This document shows, piece by piece, positions 20,038-28,678 of a DNA stretch of 60,013 bases (the stretch's first letter is position 1; each line of letters begins with the position of its first letter). The DNA is taken from positions 1-60,013 of the forward strand of contig PKDJ01000111.1 of NCBI GenBank assembly GCA_002862545.1, read 5' to 3'. The notes below the pieces were generated by a model. It ran no database searches and was not told the origin of the DNA. It saw only the letters and a program-made list of their open reading frames with translations. The translations under genes were made by a program, and so were the position numbers. The DNA comes from Pseudomonadota bacterium. GTDB lineage: Bacteria; Myxococcota_A; UBA796; GCA-2862545.

Positions 20038-20916
20038 ATGGCCATTCTGGTGAACAGCGAGACGCGTGTCATCACGCAGGGCATCACAGGCCGCGCTGGC
20101 GGCTTCCACACCGAGCAGTGCATGGCCTACGGTACGAACGTGGTCGGTGGAGTCGTGCCAGGGAAGGGTGGACAGACCTTCAAGGATACCGGGGTCCCCA
20201 TCTTCGACACCGTGGCTGAGGCGGTTGCCGCGACGGGCGCGAATGCATCGATGATCTTCGTCCCACCGCCGTTTGCGGCGGACGGGATCCTGGAGGCGAT
20301 CGACGCGGGCATCGAGCTCGCTGTGGCGATCACCGAGGGTATTCCCGTGCGGGACATGATCCCCGTCGCAGCGCGCCTTGCGGACTCTGGCACGCGCCTG
20401 ATCGGGCCCAACTGTCCGGGTGTCATCACGCCGGGTCAGTGCAAGATGGGCATCATGCCTGGGCACATCCACACGCCTGGGCGCATCGGGGTGCTCTCTC
20501 GGTCCGGGACCCTGACGTACGAAGCTGTCGGACAGCTGAGTGCAGTGGGGCTGGGGCAGTCGAGCTGCGTGGGCATTGGCGGTGATCCGATCATCGGCAC
20601 CAAGTTCATCGACGTACTCGAGCTCTTCAACGCCGACGATGACACCGACGCGGTCATCATGATCGGTGAGATCGGCGGCACAGCCGAGGAAGAGGCTGCA
20701 GCCTGGATCAAGGCGAACATGAAGAAGCCAGTTGTCTCCTTCATCGCGGGGGCGACCGCACCTCCGGGTCGTCGCATGGGCCATGCTGGTGCCATCATCA
20801 GTGGTGGTCAGGGCACGGCTGAGAGCAAGTTCGAGGCACTCGAGGCAGCCGGCGTGCACATCGTGCGCTCCCCGGCTGCGATGGGTAAGAAGATGGCCGA
20901 GGTCCTCGGCCGCTGA
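20038..20916 (+). CDS. sucD: Succinyl-CoA synthetase alpha subunit
   Basis: SucD carries the CoA-binding Rossmann domain and the phosphorylated histidine, here H249 in [17 protein letters not shown]. The N terminus [20 protein letters not shown] and [21 protein letters not shown] are typical. Length is 292 residues. There is no gap after sucC, so the two are translationally linked. The gene order gltA-sucC-sucD groups two TCA steps. Confidence 0.97.
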   Translation: MAILVNSETRVITQGITGRAGGFHTEQCMAYGTNVVGGVVPGKGGQTFKDTGVPIFDTVAEAVAATGANASMIFVPPPFAADGILEAIDAGIELAVAITEGIPVRDMIPVAARLADSGTRLIGPNCPGVITPGQCKMGIMPGHIHTPGRIGVLSRSGTLTYEAVGQLSAVGLGQSSCVGIGGDPIIGTKFIDVLELFNADDDTDAVIMIGEIGGTAEEEAAAWIKANMKKPVVSFIAGATAPPGRRMGHAGAIISGGQGTAESKFEALEAAGVHIVRSPAAMGKKMAEVLGR

Positions 20917-21026
20917 TGCATTGTCTGCCCTCGACCGGACCGGGCGGGGGCAGCGGAGGCAGATGCTTGCGGGTGTGTGGGCCTCGGCCCGCCACCCACG
21001 CTCCGAGTCTCGCAGGTAGAGATTGG

Positions 21027-21377
21027 ATGCTGGGTCGCGTCGGTCTCCGCGATACATCGCACCTGGTTGGCGACACCCACGAGGGACATGCCTTGGCTGC
21101 TGGTTTGTTCAGGGTCGACAAGGCCTTCTTTCACGCCGGATACGACCTCCTGGTTCTTACGGGCGCCATCGAGAGGGTTCCGGTGCAGGCGGGAATGTGT
21201 GTCGTGCTTCGCGGAGAGTCTGACTCGACGCATGTCGTACCCATCGCCTCTCTCGAGTACGTCGAGTTCACGACCGGTCCTGCTCTCGCGCTGACCGTCC
21301 CCTACGCTGCGATCCAGGGGACGGCCCTCGAGCCGGGAGCCCTAGAGGGGCTCACGCTCGAGGTGCGCGCCCCCTGA
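21027..21377 (+). CDS. Hypothetical small protein
   Basis: This is a 116-residue frame of unknown function, beginning MLGRVGLRDTSHLVGD. It has a regular alternation of hydrophobic strands (YDLLVLTGAIERVPVQAGMC, VVPIASLEYVEF) and no membrane segment. The amino-acid make-up is ordinary for a soluble beta-rich protein, and codon use is like the neighbours. I recognise no family; a beta-barrel of the kind used by translation-factor domain 2 is a loose guess. It converges on recA with a 5-bp gap. The ribosome-binding site is weak, so the start is uncertain. Confidence 0.55.
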   Translation: MLGRVGLRDTSHLVGDTHEGHALAAGLFRVDKAFFHAGYDLLVLTGAIERVPVQAGMCVVLRGESDSTHVVPIASLEYVEFTTGPALALTVPYAAIQGTALEPGALEGLTLEVRAP

Positions 21378-21382
21378 CGGGC

Positions 21383-22390
21383 CTACTTCGCCTCCGCCAC
21401 GCCGGGTGCGAGCAGAGAGCGAAGGCGGCCGGCGAGATCCGTGTCCTCGATCAAGCGCTCACGCATGGCCTCGCGTCCATTCGCGAGCCGCTGCTCATCG
21501 AGGGCGTACCAGGATCCGGACTTTGACAGGAGACCGGCTGCCTCGGAGAGGGCGAGGAGCTCGGCGGCCGCACAGATGCCTCTGCCGTAGTAGATGTCGA
21601 CCTGGATGGTCTTGAAGGGGGGGGCAAGCTTGTTCTTGACGACCTTGATGCGAGTTCGATTGCCCAGGATTGCATCGGCTCTCTTGATCGCCCCGATACG
21701 TCGGATCTCCAGTCGGATGGACGCGTAGAACTTCAGGGCGTTGCCGCCGGTGGTCACCTCGCCGTTGCCGAATGTCACCCCGATCTTCTGGCGGACCTGG
21801 TTGATGAACATGACGACGCAGCCCGTGCGGTTCGTGATCGCGGTGATCTTGCGAAGCGCCTGAGACATCAAGCGGGCTTGAAGGCCCACGTGGTTGTCTC
21901 CCATGTCTCCCTCGATCTCTGCCCGAGGGACGAGCGCGGCGACGGAGTCGATCACGACGAGGTCGACGGCCCCAGAGCGGACGAGCGCTTCAGCGATGTC
22001 GAGCGCTTGCTCCCCGGCATCCGGCTGGGAGACCAGTAGAGCATCGACATCGACTCCCAGCTGCTTGGCGTAGGCCACGTCAAGTGCGTGCTCGGCGTCG
22101 ATGAACGCCGCAGTGCCACCGCTGCGCTGGACCTCGGCAATGGCGTGCAGCGTGAGGGTTGTCTTGCCGCTTGCTTCAGGGCCAAACACCTCGATCACCC
22201 GGCCGCGGGGGTATCCACCGATTCCGAGTGCGCCGTCGAGGCTGGCACAGCCGGTAGGGACTGTGTCGACCGTTGCGCTCGGGCGCTCGCCGAGGCGCAT
22301 GATTGTCCCGCTGCCGTGTCGCTTCTCCAGAACCTGAAGAGTTGTGGTCAGGGCGCGCTCGCGGGCGCCGTCAGGGTTGGTTGTCTTCAT
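21383..22390 (-). CDS. recA: Recombinase RecA
   Basis: RecA forms ATP-dependent filaments on single-stranded DNA for homologous recombination and SOS induction. Walker A is GPEASGKTT at 70-78; [10 protein letters not shown], the MSQALRKI segment, and [31 protein letters not shown] loops are intact. It is 335 residues, a little short, and ends [10 protein letters not shown] without the acidic C-terminal tail that moderates many RecA proteins. GAGAGGA precedes the ATG. comM is 71 bp upstream on the same strand. Confidence 0.97.
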   Translation of the reverse strand: MKTTNPDGARERALTTTLQVLEKRHGSGTIMRLGERPSATVDTVPTGCASLDGALGIGGYPRGRVIEVFGPEASGKTTLTLHAIAEVQRSGGTAAFIDAEHALDVAYAKQLGVDVDALLVSQPDAGEQALDIAEALVRSGAVDLVVIDSVAALVPRAEIEGDMGDNHVGLQARLMSQALRKITAITNRTGCVVMFINQVRQKIGVTFGNGEVTTGGNALKFYASIRLEIRRIGAIKRADAILGNRTRIKVVKNKLAPPFKTIQVDIYYGRGICAAAELLALSEAAGLLSKSGSWYALDEQRLANGREAMRERLIEDTDLAGRLRSLLAPGVAEAK

Positions 22391-22424
22391 GGATACTCAT
22401 CCTCTCTCTGGGGGTGGATTGGGT

Positions 22425-22438
22425 GGCACGGATGTGCC
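22425..22438 (-). promoter_or_regulatory. Small inverted repeat in the recA upstream gap
   Basis: GGCAC and GTGCC flank GGAT in the 71-bp gap between comM and recA. It could be an operator or a small hairpin. It does not match the LexA boxes of Escherichia coli (CTG-N10-CAG) or Bacillus (GAAC-N4-GTTC), and I see neither of those in the gap. Confidence 0.25.
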
Positions 22439-22461
22439 GTCGGGTGGCTCGCGCCACAGGT

Positions 22462-23952
22462 TCACGCTGGGCCAGCCACACGAAGCCCAAACGCTTCGTG
22501 GACGTGATGCGCCTCGACTCGGTGCGCTGCGTCCAGGTCTGCGATGGTGCGAGCGACCCGCACCACGCGGCTTGCAGACCGACTGCTGAGGTCCGCGCTC
22601 TCGGCACCGGAGACGAGCGCCGAGATCGCCTCCCCGCTCAGCTCCGCCTGCGACATCAGGCTTGTGGCCGGAAGGCGCGAGTTGGGCGAGTGCTGGCCTC
22701 GTGCGTGCTGGCGGGACCTTGCCGCACAGACGCGCTCGCGCACCGCCGCGCTCGACTCTCCCTCATCCTCGGTGAGCAGCATCTTGGCGGGGACGGGCTG
22801 AAGAGTGACCTGCAGGTCAATCCGGTCAAGGATGGGTCCCGAGAGTCGTCTTCGGTAGCGGTCAACAGTCGAGTCTGGACAGGTGCATGGCCGCCGGGAC
22901 CCGCGATAGCCGCAGGGACATGGGTTGGCGGCGAGCACTAGGGTGATGGCTGCTGGCCACGTCACGGATCCTGCGGCTCGGGTCACTCGCACGACGCCGT
23001 CTTCGAGTGGCTGACGAAGCACCTCGAGGACCGAGCGGGGGAACTCGGGCGCCTCGTCGAGGAACAGGACTCCGTTGTGCGCAAGGCCAAGCTCGCCGGG
23101 CCGGAGGTCGCGAGAGCCCACCATGCCGGCGACACTCACCGAGTGGTGCGGTGCCCGGAAGGGCCTGTGTGGGATGAGGCTAGGTTGGTCGAACAGGCCA
23201 GCGGCGCTGTGGACGCGGGTGGTCTCAAGTGCCTCGTGGAAGGTCAGTGGAGGCAGGATCGTCGGCAGACGCTGCGCGAGCATGCTCTTGCCGCAGCCGG
23301 GCGGTCCGGTGAGCAGGAGGTGGTGGCCTCCGGCAGCCGCAATCTCCAGCGCCCGCCGGGCACTCGCTTGTCCACGAACGTCTGCCAAGTCGGGACCAAA
23401 GTCCTGGCTTGGGGGGCGCGATGGGCGAGCCGCGAGCACCTCGATCTCGCCACGGAGCCATGAGACGGCCTCGCCGAGCGACGTGACACCAATCACCTCC
23501 GCGCCGGGCAGCATCGAAGCGTGGGCGGCGCACTCGGCTGGCAAGAGCAGGCTCTGGCCTTTGGCTCGGGCGACCTCCGCGAAGCTCAGCGCACCACGAA
23601 TGGGCCTCAGGCGTCCCCCGAGGCTCAGCTCGCCCGCGGGCAGGACCCGCTGCAGTGCCTCCTCGGGAATCACCCCCGCCGCTGCCAGGATGCCCAGGGC
23701 AATGGGCAGGTCGAAGGCGGTGCCTTCCTTGCGCACGTGTGCAGGCGCCAGGTTGACGACGACTCTCATTCGAGGAAAGTCGAAGCCGGCACTACAGATC
23801 GCGGAGCGCACACGCTCCGCAGCTTCTTTCACCGCGCTGGCTGCGAGTCCGACGATGCAGACACTTGGGAGCTTGCGGAGGAGATCGACCTCGATCTCGA
23901 TTGACATGGCGTCCACGCCCGAGAGGGCGGCAGCGGACACGGTGATGGCCAT
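22462..23952 (-). CDS. comM: ComM/YifB-type Mg-chelatase-like AAA+ ATPase
   Basis: ComM is a hexameric helicase that drives branch migration during natural transformation in Vibrio and related bacteria; homologues are widespread. The N-terminal Lon-like S5 domain includes SIEIEVDLLRKLPSVCIVGLA and PAHVRKEGTAFDLPIALGIL. The AAA+ part has Walker A LLTGPPGCGKSMLA, GVLFLDEAPEF and the cysteine cluster NPCPCGYRGSRRPCTC typical of the family. I set the ATG at 23952 (496 residues) because GGAGG lies 7 nt upstream; a frame opening 13 codons earlier has no such site. recA follows downstream. Confidence 0.93.
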   Translation of the reverse strand: MAITVSAAALSGVDAMSIEIEVDLLRKLPSVCIVGLAASAVKEAAERVRSAICSAGFDFPRMRVVVNLAPAHVRKEGTAFDLPIALGILAAAGVIPEEALQRVLPAGELSLGGRLRPIRGALSFAEVARAKGQSLLLPAECAAHASMLPGAEVIGVTSLGEAVSWLRGEIEVLAARPSRPPSQDFGPDLADVRGQASARRALEIAAAGGHHLLLTGPPGCGKSMLAQRLPTILPPLTFHEALETTRVHSAAGLFDQPSLIPHRPFRAPHHSVSVAGMVGSRDLRPGELGLAHNGVLFLDEAPEFPRSVLEVLRQPLEDGVVRVTRAAGSVTWPAAITLVLAANPCPCGYRGSRRPCTCPDSTVDRYRRRLSGPILDRIDLQVTLQPVPAKMLLTEDEGESSAAVRERVCAARSRQHARGQHSPNSRLPATSLMSQAELSGEAISALVSGAESADLSSRSASRVVRVARTIADLDAAHRVEAHHVHEAFGLRVAGPA

Positions 23953-24149
23953 GGGCACCTCCGCATCGACCCAGAGCAGGCTGCGTGCCACTCCGAGGAG
24001 GAGGATTTTCCTGGTTTGCTCGTTGGCGGTGACGGGCGTCCGTTGTCGGCTCGGGAGAGGCGACTTCGTGAAACGAGGAAGTACCCAAACATGTGCCGAC
24101 AGCTGTCACTGACGACGGTCACCACTGCTGCCGTAGTCGGAATCAAGAC

Positions 24150-24178
24150 ACCCCAGCCGGCCGAAGCCGAGCTGGGGT
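24150..24178 (-). terminator. Terminator of the dihydroorotase-like gene
   Basis: Read on the minus strand, ACCCCAGC pairs with GCTGGGGT. After a single bulged T, an inner CGGC/GCCG stem closes a TTCG tetraloop. A modest T-rich stretch (TCTTGATT) follows. It begins 22 nt after the stop of the upstream gene. Confidence 0.75.
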
Positions 24179-24200
24179 GGCATGTCCTGTCAGCGGGGCT

Positions 24201-25379
24201 CTAGCGGTCGAGAGCGTGCGTCCCAGAGGGCTTCTTACCCACGAGCTCGCCACGCTGCGCAACGATCTCACCACCAAGGATGACGAACTCCGGCTTCGGG
24301 GCAACCTCGCGGTCGAGGTACGGCGACCAGCCCGCACCCGACCTTAGCGACGACTCGTCGACGCGGGCGACCTCACCCTCTGAGAACAGGAGCAGGTCGG
24401 CGTCGGCGCCCTTCACGATCCTTCCCTTGGACTCCAGGCCGCAGACGCGCGCGGGAGCCTCGGCGCACAGAGAGACCAAGAGCTCCAGGCTCAGCCGACC
24501 GTACTTCACGGCAGAGAGCATGAGTGGGAACAACAGCTCCGCACCCGGCACTCCCTGCTGCGCGTTGTTGTGATGGTCAGAGGCCACGCAGTCGAGTCGG
24601 CCGCGTTTTACGGCTGTCCAGAGGGTTCGGCGGTCGTGCTCTGGACGAATGGGTGGGTGCGTCTTGACGGGCTGACCTAACTCTTCCGAGGCGAGGAAGA
24701 GATGATGTGGAGTCACGCCGGCCGTCACACAGAGCTCTCCCTGCAGTGGGTCGAGCAAGTCGAGTTCGAGGGCTGTCGAGACATGCATGAGGTGTGTCGC
24801 TCTCGACGTGCCTCGAAGGGAATCGAAGAGCCCGGTGACCGTGTCGGTATCCCCAGAGGCCACATCGAGCTGGAGACCCAGCAGACCGGGTAGTGCCAGA
24901 ACCGATGAGAGGTCCTCCAGCGCCACAGGGGCCTCGGACTCGGAGCCGATGCTCGCTAGGGCGCCGATGTAGAGCTTGGCCTCGATAGCCCGTGCGAGCT
25001 CGCCCATGTCGGCACTCGCAGCATGACCCCAAAGGCCGTAGTTGCACCAGGACGTCCGGGCCAGCCGATCGAGCTTTGCCTGTGCGTGTCCGACGGAGCT
25101 GTCTGGCGCAGGCAGCGCCATTGCCGTGGTGATCCCGCCAGTTACGGCAGCACCTGACTCCACGCCCCAGTCATCGGTCGAACGCGCTCCGAAGCGAGCC
25201 GCGGTGTCCACGACTCCGGGCATCAAGAACTTGCCGATGGCGTGGATCTCGCGCTTGGCATTCGGGCGGGGCGGGCGCGGGCCGACGTAGCGAATGCGGC
25301 CACGTTGGATGGCCACGTCCGCCACTTGCCTACCGCCGGATGTGACGATGGTCGCGTCGCGGATGAGCAGATCGTACAC
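24201..25379 (-). CDS. Dihydroorotase homologue without metal ligands (PyrC'-like)
   Basis: The sequence follows class-I dihydroorotase: LLIRDATIVTSGGR at the start, CVTAGVTPHHLFL, and the composite C-terminal domain (GRIVKGADADLLLF). The metal site is lost. Where active enzymes have PG-x-x-D-x-H-x-H there is PGVVDTAARF, with Ala60 and Arg62 in place of both histidines. The carboxylated-lysine segment reads GLLGLQLD, and the late TDHAPH is ASDHHNN. Inactive DHOase-like chains (PyrC') are known to serve as structural partners of aspartate transcarbamoylase, the likeliest role here. Length is 392 residues. A GC-rich hairpin lies in its leader. Confidence 0.85.
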   Translation of the reverse strand: MYDLLIRDATIVTSGGRQVADVAIQRGRIRYVGPRPPRPNAKREIHAIGKFLMPGVVDTAARFGARSTDDWGVESGAAVTGGITTAMALPAPDSSVGHAQAKLDRLARTSWCNYGLWGHAASADMGELARAIEAKLYIGALASIGSESEAPVALEDLSSVLALPGLLGLQLDVASGDTDTVTGLFDSLRGTSRATHLMHVSTALELDLLDPLQGELCVTAGVTPHHLFLASEELGQPVKTHPPIRPEHDRRTLWTAVKRGRLDCVASDHHNNAQQGVPGAELLFPLMLSAVKYGRLSLELLVSLCAEAPARVCGLESKGRIVKGADADLLLFSEGEVARVDESSLRSGAGWSPYLDREVAPKPEFVILGGEIVAQRGELVGKKPSGTHALDR

Positions 25380-25416
25380 GTGGTGTCCTGTGGGTGTAGC
25401 CGGTCCGGCATCGGGG

Positions 25417-25452
25417 CGGCGGCGGGGTGTCTAGTCTGCAGTACCGCCGCCG
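25417..25452 (-). repeat. 9-bp GC-rich stem in the leader of the dihydroorotase-like gene
   Basis: CGGCGGCGG (25417-25425) and CCGCCGCCG (25444-25452) are perfect inverted repeats around an 18-nt loop, 38-73 nt upstream of the minus-strand start codon. No U-tract follows on the minus strand. A regulatory leader structure is possible. Confidence 0.4.
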
Positions 25453-25768
25453 ACAAGCAGAGTCGTCAACCAGCGGCGACTCGCCGGGGGCCTCGCGATA
25501 TCTCTGTCGTGATGCAGTGCCCGATTTTGTTCATGAAAGATAGGACGAGCCTTGCTTTTTGCTGGGCTGACCGCTTCCACAGAGCACGGAGTCGCCCTGC
25601 TGTGACACGGATGTCGCGGTTTTTGTCCCACGCGTCTGGAGAGTTAACCGTGGAGTAAGGTAAGAGGCTGTCTTTGGCGCAGTGTCGTATGCTGGCCCAC
25701 TGGTTGCGTCAGGGATGAGCAGAGATGCAAGAGCTTTGCGGCACGGGACCCCCGAACGCCGCTGGAGG

Positions 25769-25800
25769 CGCCCGGCCCTTCGAGGTCGGGCGTTCTCTGT
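25769..25800 (+). terminator. Terminator-like hairpin before the alkyl-DHAP-synthase-like gene
   Basis: CGCCCGGCC (25769-25777) pairs with GGTCGGGCG (25784-25792) including one G-U pair, over a CTTCGA loop. TTCTCTGTCTT follows. It stands about 50 nt before the start at 25843 and no gene ends upstream on this strand. It is therefore either the end of a small RNA or an attenuator. Confidence 0.55.
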
Positions 25801-25842
25801 CTTGGACACGCGCGATAAGTTGGGTGCGCGGAGTCCAAAGAC

Positions 25843-27927
25843 ATGCATGAATGCGGTGGAGTGAGAAGCAGCACGGACCTCCTGGATCGGATGGCGGCTG
25901 CGCGAGACCTCTGGCCACGCACCACGCTCGGGGCCTGGCTCGGTGAGAGCGGTCCTCCGCTGCCGGAGCGTGTTCTCTGGCCGGAGACCACTGAGCAGGT
26001 CGATGCCGCCCTTCGAGCGGCTTCAGAGGCCGGTGTGTCAGTGACCACCTACGGGGCTGGCAGTGGAGTCTGCGGCGGTGCGACGGGCCAGGCTGGGGCT
26101 TGGGTTCTCGACACGAAGGCCCTGAACCGAATTGGACCGATAGATTCACAGCGATGGGTCGTTGAGGTGGAGGCCGGTGTCAACGGTCAACAACTCGAGG
26201 ACTGGCTCCAGGCACGCGGCTTCACCCTCGGCCACTCACCTTCCTCGATCAGCTGCTCGACTGTCGGAGGCTGGGGGGCTGCACGCAGCGCCGGACAGTT
26301 CAGCTCGCTCTATGGAGTGTTCGAGGACATGGTCCTGGCAGTCGAGGGGGTAGCGCCGGGGCACGGCACGTTTCGGGTTGGTGAAGGCGGTGATGCGCCG
26401 AGCGAGTGGCTTCCTCTCTTGCTCGGCTCGGAAGGAACGCTGGCGGTACTCACTCGATTCTGGCTGCGGGTCTGGCCAGTGCCGAAGTCGAGATGGCTGC
26501 GCGGATACCGCTTCGACCGTCTCGAGGATGCCGTAGACGCGATGCGGTGCTTGATGCAGGCTGAGCTCTGGCCATCCGTCGTTCGGCTCTACGACCCAGT
26601 GGATACACGAATCGGAGGAAAGACGAGGCCGAAGAAGGAAGGCGGTGGCGCGGGTTGGCTCGCGAACACGATTCGGACACTCGAGCGTGTCCCGGGCCTC
26701 AAGGGGCGGGCGCTTACCCTTCCGTTAGGCATTCCGTGGATCGTGAACAGAGCGCTGGATGGCATCGCCTCTGGAACACTGCTCATTGTCGGATTCGAGG
26801 GGGACGCTGAGAACCTCGACGCGGTGCTGCCCGCTGCCCGCTGCCTGTTGGAGGCAGCTGGTGAGGATCTGGGAGAGGGGCCAGGGGAGCGCTGGTTCGG
26901 CTCTCGGCACGCTGTCTCCTACAAGCTGATGCCAGTGTTCATGAACGGCGGGTTTGCGGACACCATGGAGATCGCTTGCCGATGGAGCGATGTCTTGCCG
27001 ACGTACCATGCTGTTCGGGATGCTGTTCGTGGCCGCGCCGTCGTCATGGCGCACATGAGTCACGCCTATCCGGAGGGAGCGTCGATCTACTTCAGCTTTG
27101 CGGGACGCGGTGACCCCGAGGTCTACGCTTCGATGTGGGACCGCGCGCTGGCTGCCGTGGCGGGCGCCGGCGGCACGGTCACTCATCATCATGGTGTCGG
27201 GCGCCTCAAGGCGGCTGCTGCATCCAGGGAGGTCGGTCCTGCCGTAGCGGGCTGGACGGAGCTCAAGCATGCACTCGACCCAGCGGGAATCCTGAATCCC
27301 GGTGCGGTCTTCGTCAGCGAACACGAGCAAGCTGCATCCCCCATGCGTGACCCGCTGCCGACGGACGGTCTGGTGTGTCGTCGGCTGGACCAGGAGGGGG
27401 AGGGGGATGAAGAACGGATGTGGCCGTGGACCACACTTCCAGCACCTCCCCGCTGGCAACGGAACCCCTGGCAAGTCGGCTGGACGGAGGTCTCCGGCTC
27501 TGTCGGCGGAGTGGCTTGCCGGCTAGGGCGGGGCCCTCGGTCGGCCGCAGGGCCCGATCTACGGGGCTGGCTGGCGTCCAATGCGGATGGGGTGGTGACG
27601 GTCGCTGTACCCTCTGCGCCGCGAGGCTCGCGCTGGTGTGGCGAGGGGAGACCAGACAGACCGTGGAAGGTGGCGCGAGATCTCCTGCGCTCCGGGCTGC
27701 GACCTGCGATTCTCACAGTCGAGGAGGGAACGCTCCGGGTGGGATTCCGCGGGCCTGCGGCCGCAAGCCTAGGGGCGGTGGCCGGCGGGCGTGTTCCGGG
27801 GGGACTGCACGAGGTGCCGTGGGCCCCGGCGCCACTCCCGCACGGGCCGCTGACCGCATGCGGCATCGAGCATGAAGACGTGGTCATGGTGACGTGTCAC
27901 GGTGCTTGGAGGCCCGACGATGGGTGA
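25843..27927 (+). CDS. FAD-linked oxidase of the alkyldihydroxyacetonephosphate synthase / GlcD type, with C-terminal extension
   Basis: The first 500 residues are a PCMH-type FAD-binding flavoprotein. The flavin loop is YGAGSGVCGG, and the segment HSPSSISCSTVGGWGAARSAG followed by YGVFEDMV closely resembles alkyl-DHAP synthase (STVGGW, Y-G-x-x-E-D). HHHGVGRLK at 448-456 matches the active-site histidine run of that enzyme, which swaps an acyl for an alkyl chain in ether-lipid synthesis. The end of the catalytic part is LDPAGILNPG. Residues about 505-694 are an extension I do not recognise. D-lactate/glycolate dehydrogenase is the alternative, supported by the Fe-S partner next door, with which it overlaps by 8 bp. 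The start codon is moderately sure. Confidence 0.75.
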   Translation: MHECGGVRSSTDLLDRMAAARDLWPRTTLGAWLGESGPPLPERVLWPETTEQVDAALRAASEAGVSVTTYGAGSGVCGGATGQAGAWVLDTKALNRIGPIDSQRWVVEVEAGVNGQQLEDWLQARGFTLGHSPSSISCSTVGGWGAARSAGQFSSLYGVFEDMVLAVEGVAPGHGTFRVGEGGDAPSEWLPLLLGSEGTLAVLTRFWLRVWPVPKSRWLRGYRFDRLEDAVDAMRCLMQAELWPSVVRLYDPVDTRIGGKTRPKKEGGGAGWLANTIRTLERVPGLKGRALTLPLGIPWIVNRALDGIASGTLLIVGFEGDAENLDAVLPAARCLLEAAGEDLGEGPGERWFGSRHAVSYKLMPVFMNGGFADTMEIACRWSDVLPTYHAVRDAVRGRAVVMAHMSHAYPEGASIYFSFAGRGDPEVYASMWDRALAAVAGAGGTVTHHHGVGRLKAAAASREVGPAVAGWTELKHALDPAGILNPGAVFVSEHEQAASPMRDPLPTDGLVCRRLDQEGEGDEERMWPWTTLPAPPRWQRNPWQVGWTEVSGSVGGVACRLGRGPRSAAGPDLRGWLASNADGVVTVAVPSAPRGSRWCGEGRPDRPWKVARDLLRSGLRPAILTVEEGTLRVGFRGPAAASLGAVAGGRVPGGLHEVPWAPAPLPHGPLTACGIEHEDVVMVTCHGAWRPDDG

Positions 27928-28678
27928 TTTCGATACGTGCACACTCTGCCCCCGCCTCTGCCGATCAGCGTGCCCGGTAGTGACCGGTGCGGCGCGTGAG
28001 GCTGCTGCTCCCAGCTGGATTGCCACGGCTCTAAGGGAGTGGGAGCAGGGACGTCTCTCTGACGACGAGGCGCTCGCAGCCGCAGTACTCTGCACGGACT
28101 GCGGTGCGTGCACAGAGCACTGCCACATCGGCGTGCCGCTCCCAGAGTACATTCGACAGCGTCGCGCTAAGCTCGCTCCGGCTGACCTTCCTGAAGAACC
28201 GGAGGTTCCTCCGGGTAAGACGCTGCTGATTGTGCGTGATCAGCGTGACTGGGCACCGATAGCGCAGCGGCTCGATGCCGTCGTCTGGAGAATTCGGGAG
28301 GGGATGGGCGAGGCGGCGGTCCGGCAGGGACGTCGCTACTCGACGAGCTGGAGCGAACAGCTCCTAGGTCGCAGGCTCGTGACCTCGGACGGAGGCGTCG
28401 GGTACGTGCTGGGCGCTCATGGAGTTGCCTTCGACTGGTTGCATGAGCTGATCGGTGATGAATCCGGCGTCGGCTCGTGCTGCGTGCCTGGGATGACCGA
28501 GATGGCATGCTGCGGTGGAGCTGGGCCTCTTGCGAAGTACCATCCGGATGATGCTGCTCGCGTAGGACAGACCTGGGCTGAGCGCTGCGGGGTAGAGGTG
28601 CGAGACTCCAGGTGTCGGGAGCATCTCAGGGCGAGCGGGATTCAGGCGCTCGATCTTCTCGACCGGCTGTCGTCATGA
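27920..28678 (+). CDS. GlcF-like Fe-S protein with two 4Fe-4S motifs and CCG domain
   Basis: This is probably the electron-transfer partner of the preceding flavoprotein. The N terminus binds iron-sulphur clusters through CTLCPRLCRSACP and CTDCGACTEHC, and the C-terminal half contains a CCGGAGPL segment of the cysteine-rich (CCG) domain found in GlcF, LutA and heterodisulphide reductase subunits. At 252 residues it is shorter than GlcF (about 400); only one CCG repeat is evident. ATG at 27920 follows GGAGG by 7 nt and lies inside the previous gene's end. The stop overlaps the lipid kinase start (ATGA). Confidence 0.8.
   Translation: MGDFDTCTLCPRLCRSACPVVTGAAREAAAPSWIATALREWEQGRLSDDEALAAAVLCTDCGACTEHCHIGVPLPEYIRQRRAKLAPADLPEEPEVPPGKTLLIVRDQRDWAPIAQRLDAVVWRIREGMGEAAVRQGRRYSTSWSEQLLGRRLVTSDGGVGYVLGAHGVAFDWLHELIGDESGVGSCCVPGMTEMACCGGAGPLAKYHPDDAARVGQTWAERCGVEVRDSRCREHLRASGIQALDLLDRLSS

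Larger units (their letters stand above)
25380..25842. other. 463-bp gene-free stretch with hairpin leader and terminator
   Basis: This divergent gap separates the dihydroorotase-like gene (minus) from the alkyl-DHAP-synthase-like gene (plus). It holds a 9-bp GC stem near the minus-strand gene and a terminator-like hairpin near the plus-strand gene. The AT-richer middle (about 25500-25720) is where promoters for both sides should lie, but no convincing -35/-10 pair was found. I see no open frame there that looks coding. A small RNA ending at the terminator is possible. Confidence 0.5.

Noticed and set aside
19564-21057. 497-codon minus-strand frame
   Set aside because: Antisense shadow of sucC and sucD, rich in His, Arg and Asp.
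22421-22440. Sigma-54 promoter (TGGCAC with TGCC) in the recA/comM gap
   Set aside because: The -12 element does not match TTGC at the required spacing, and the site faces away from recA.
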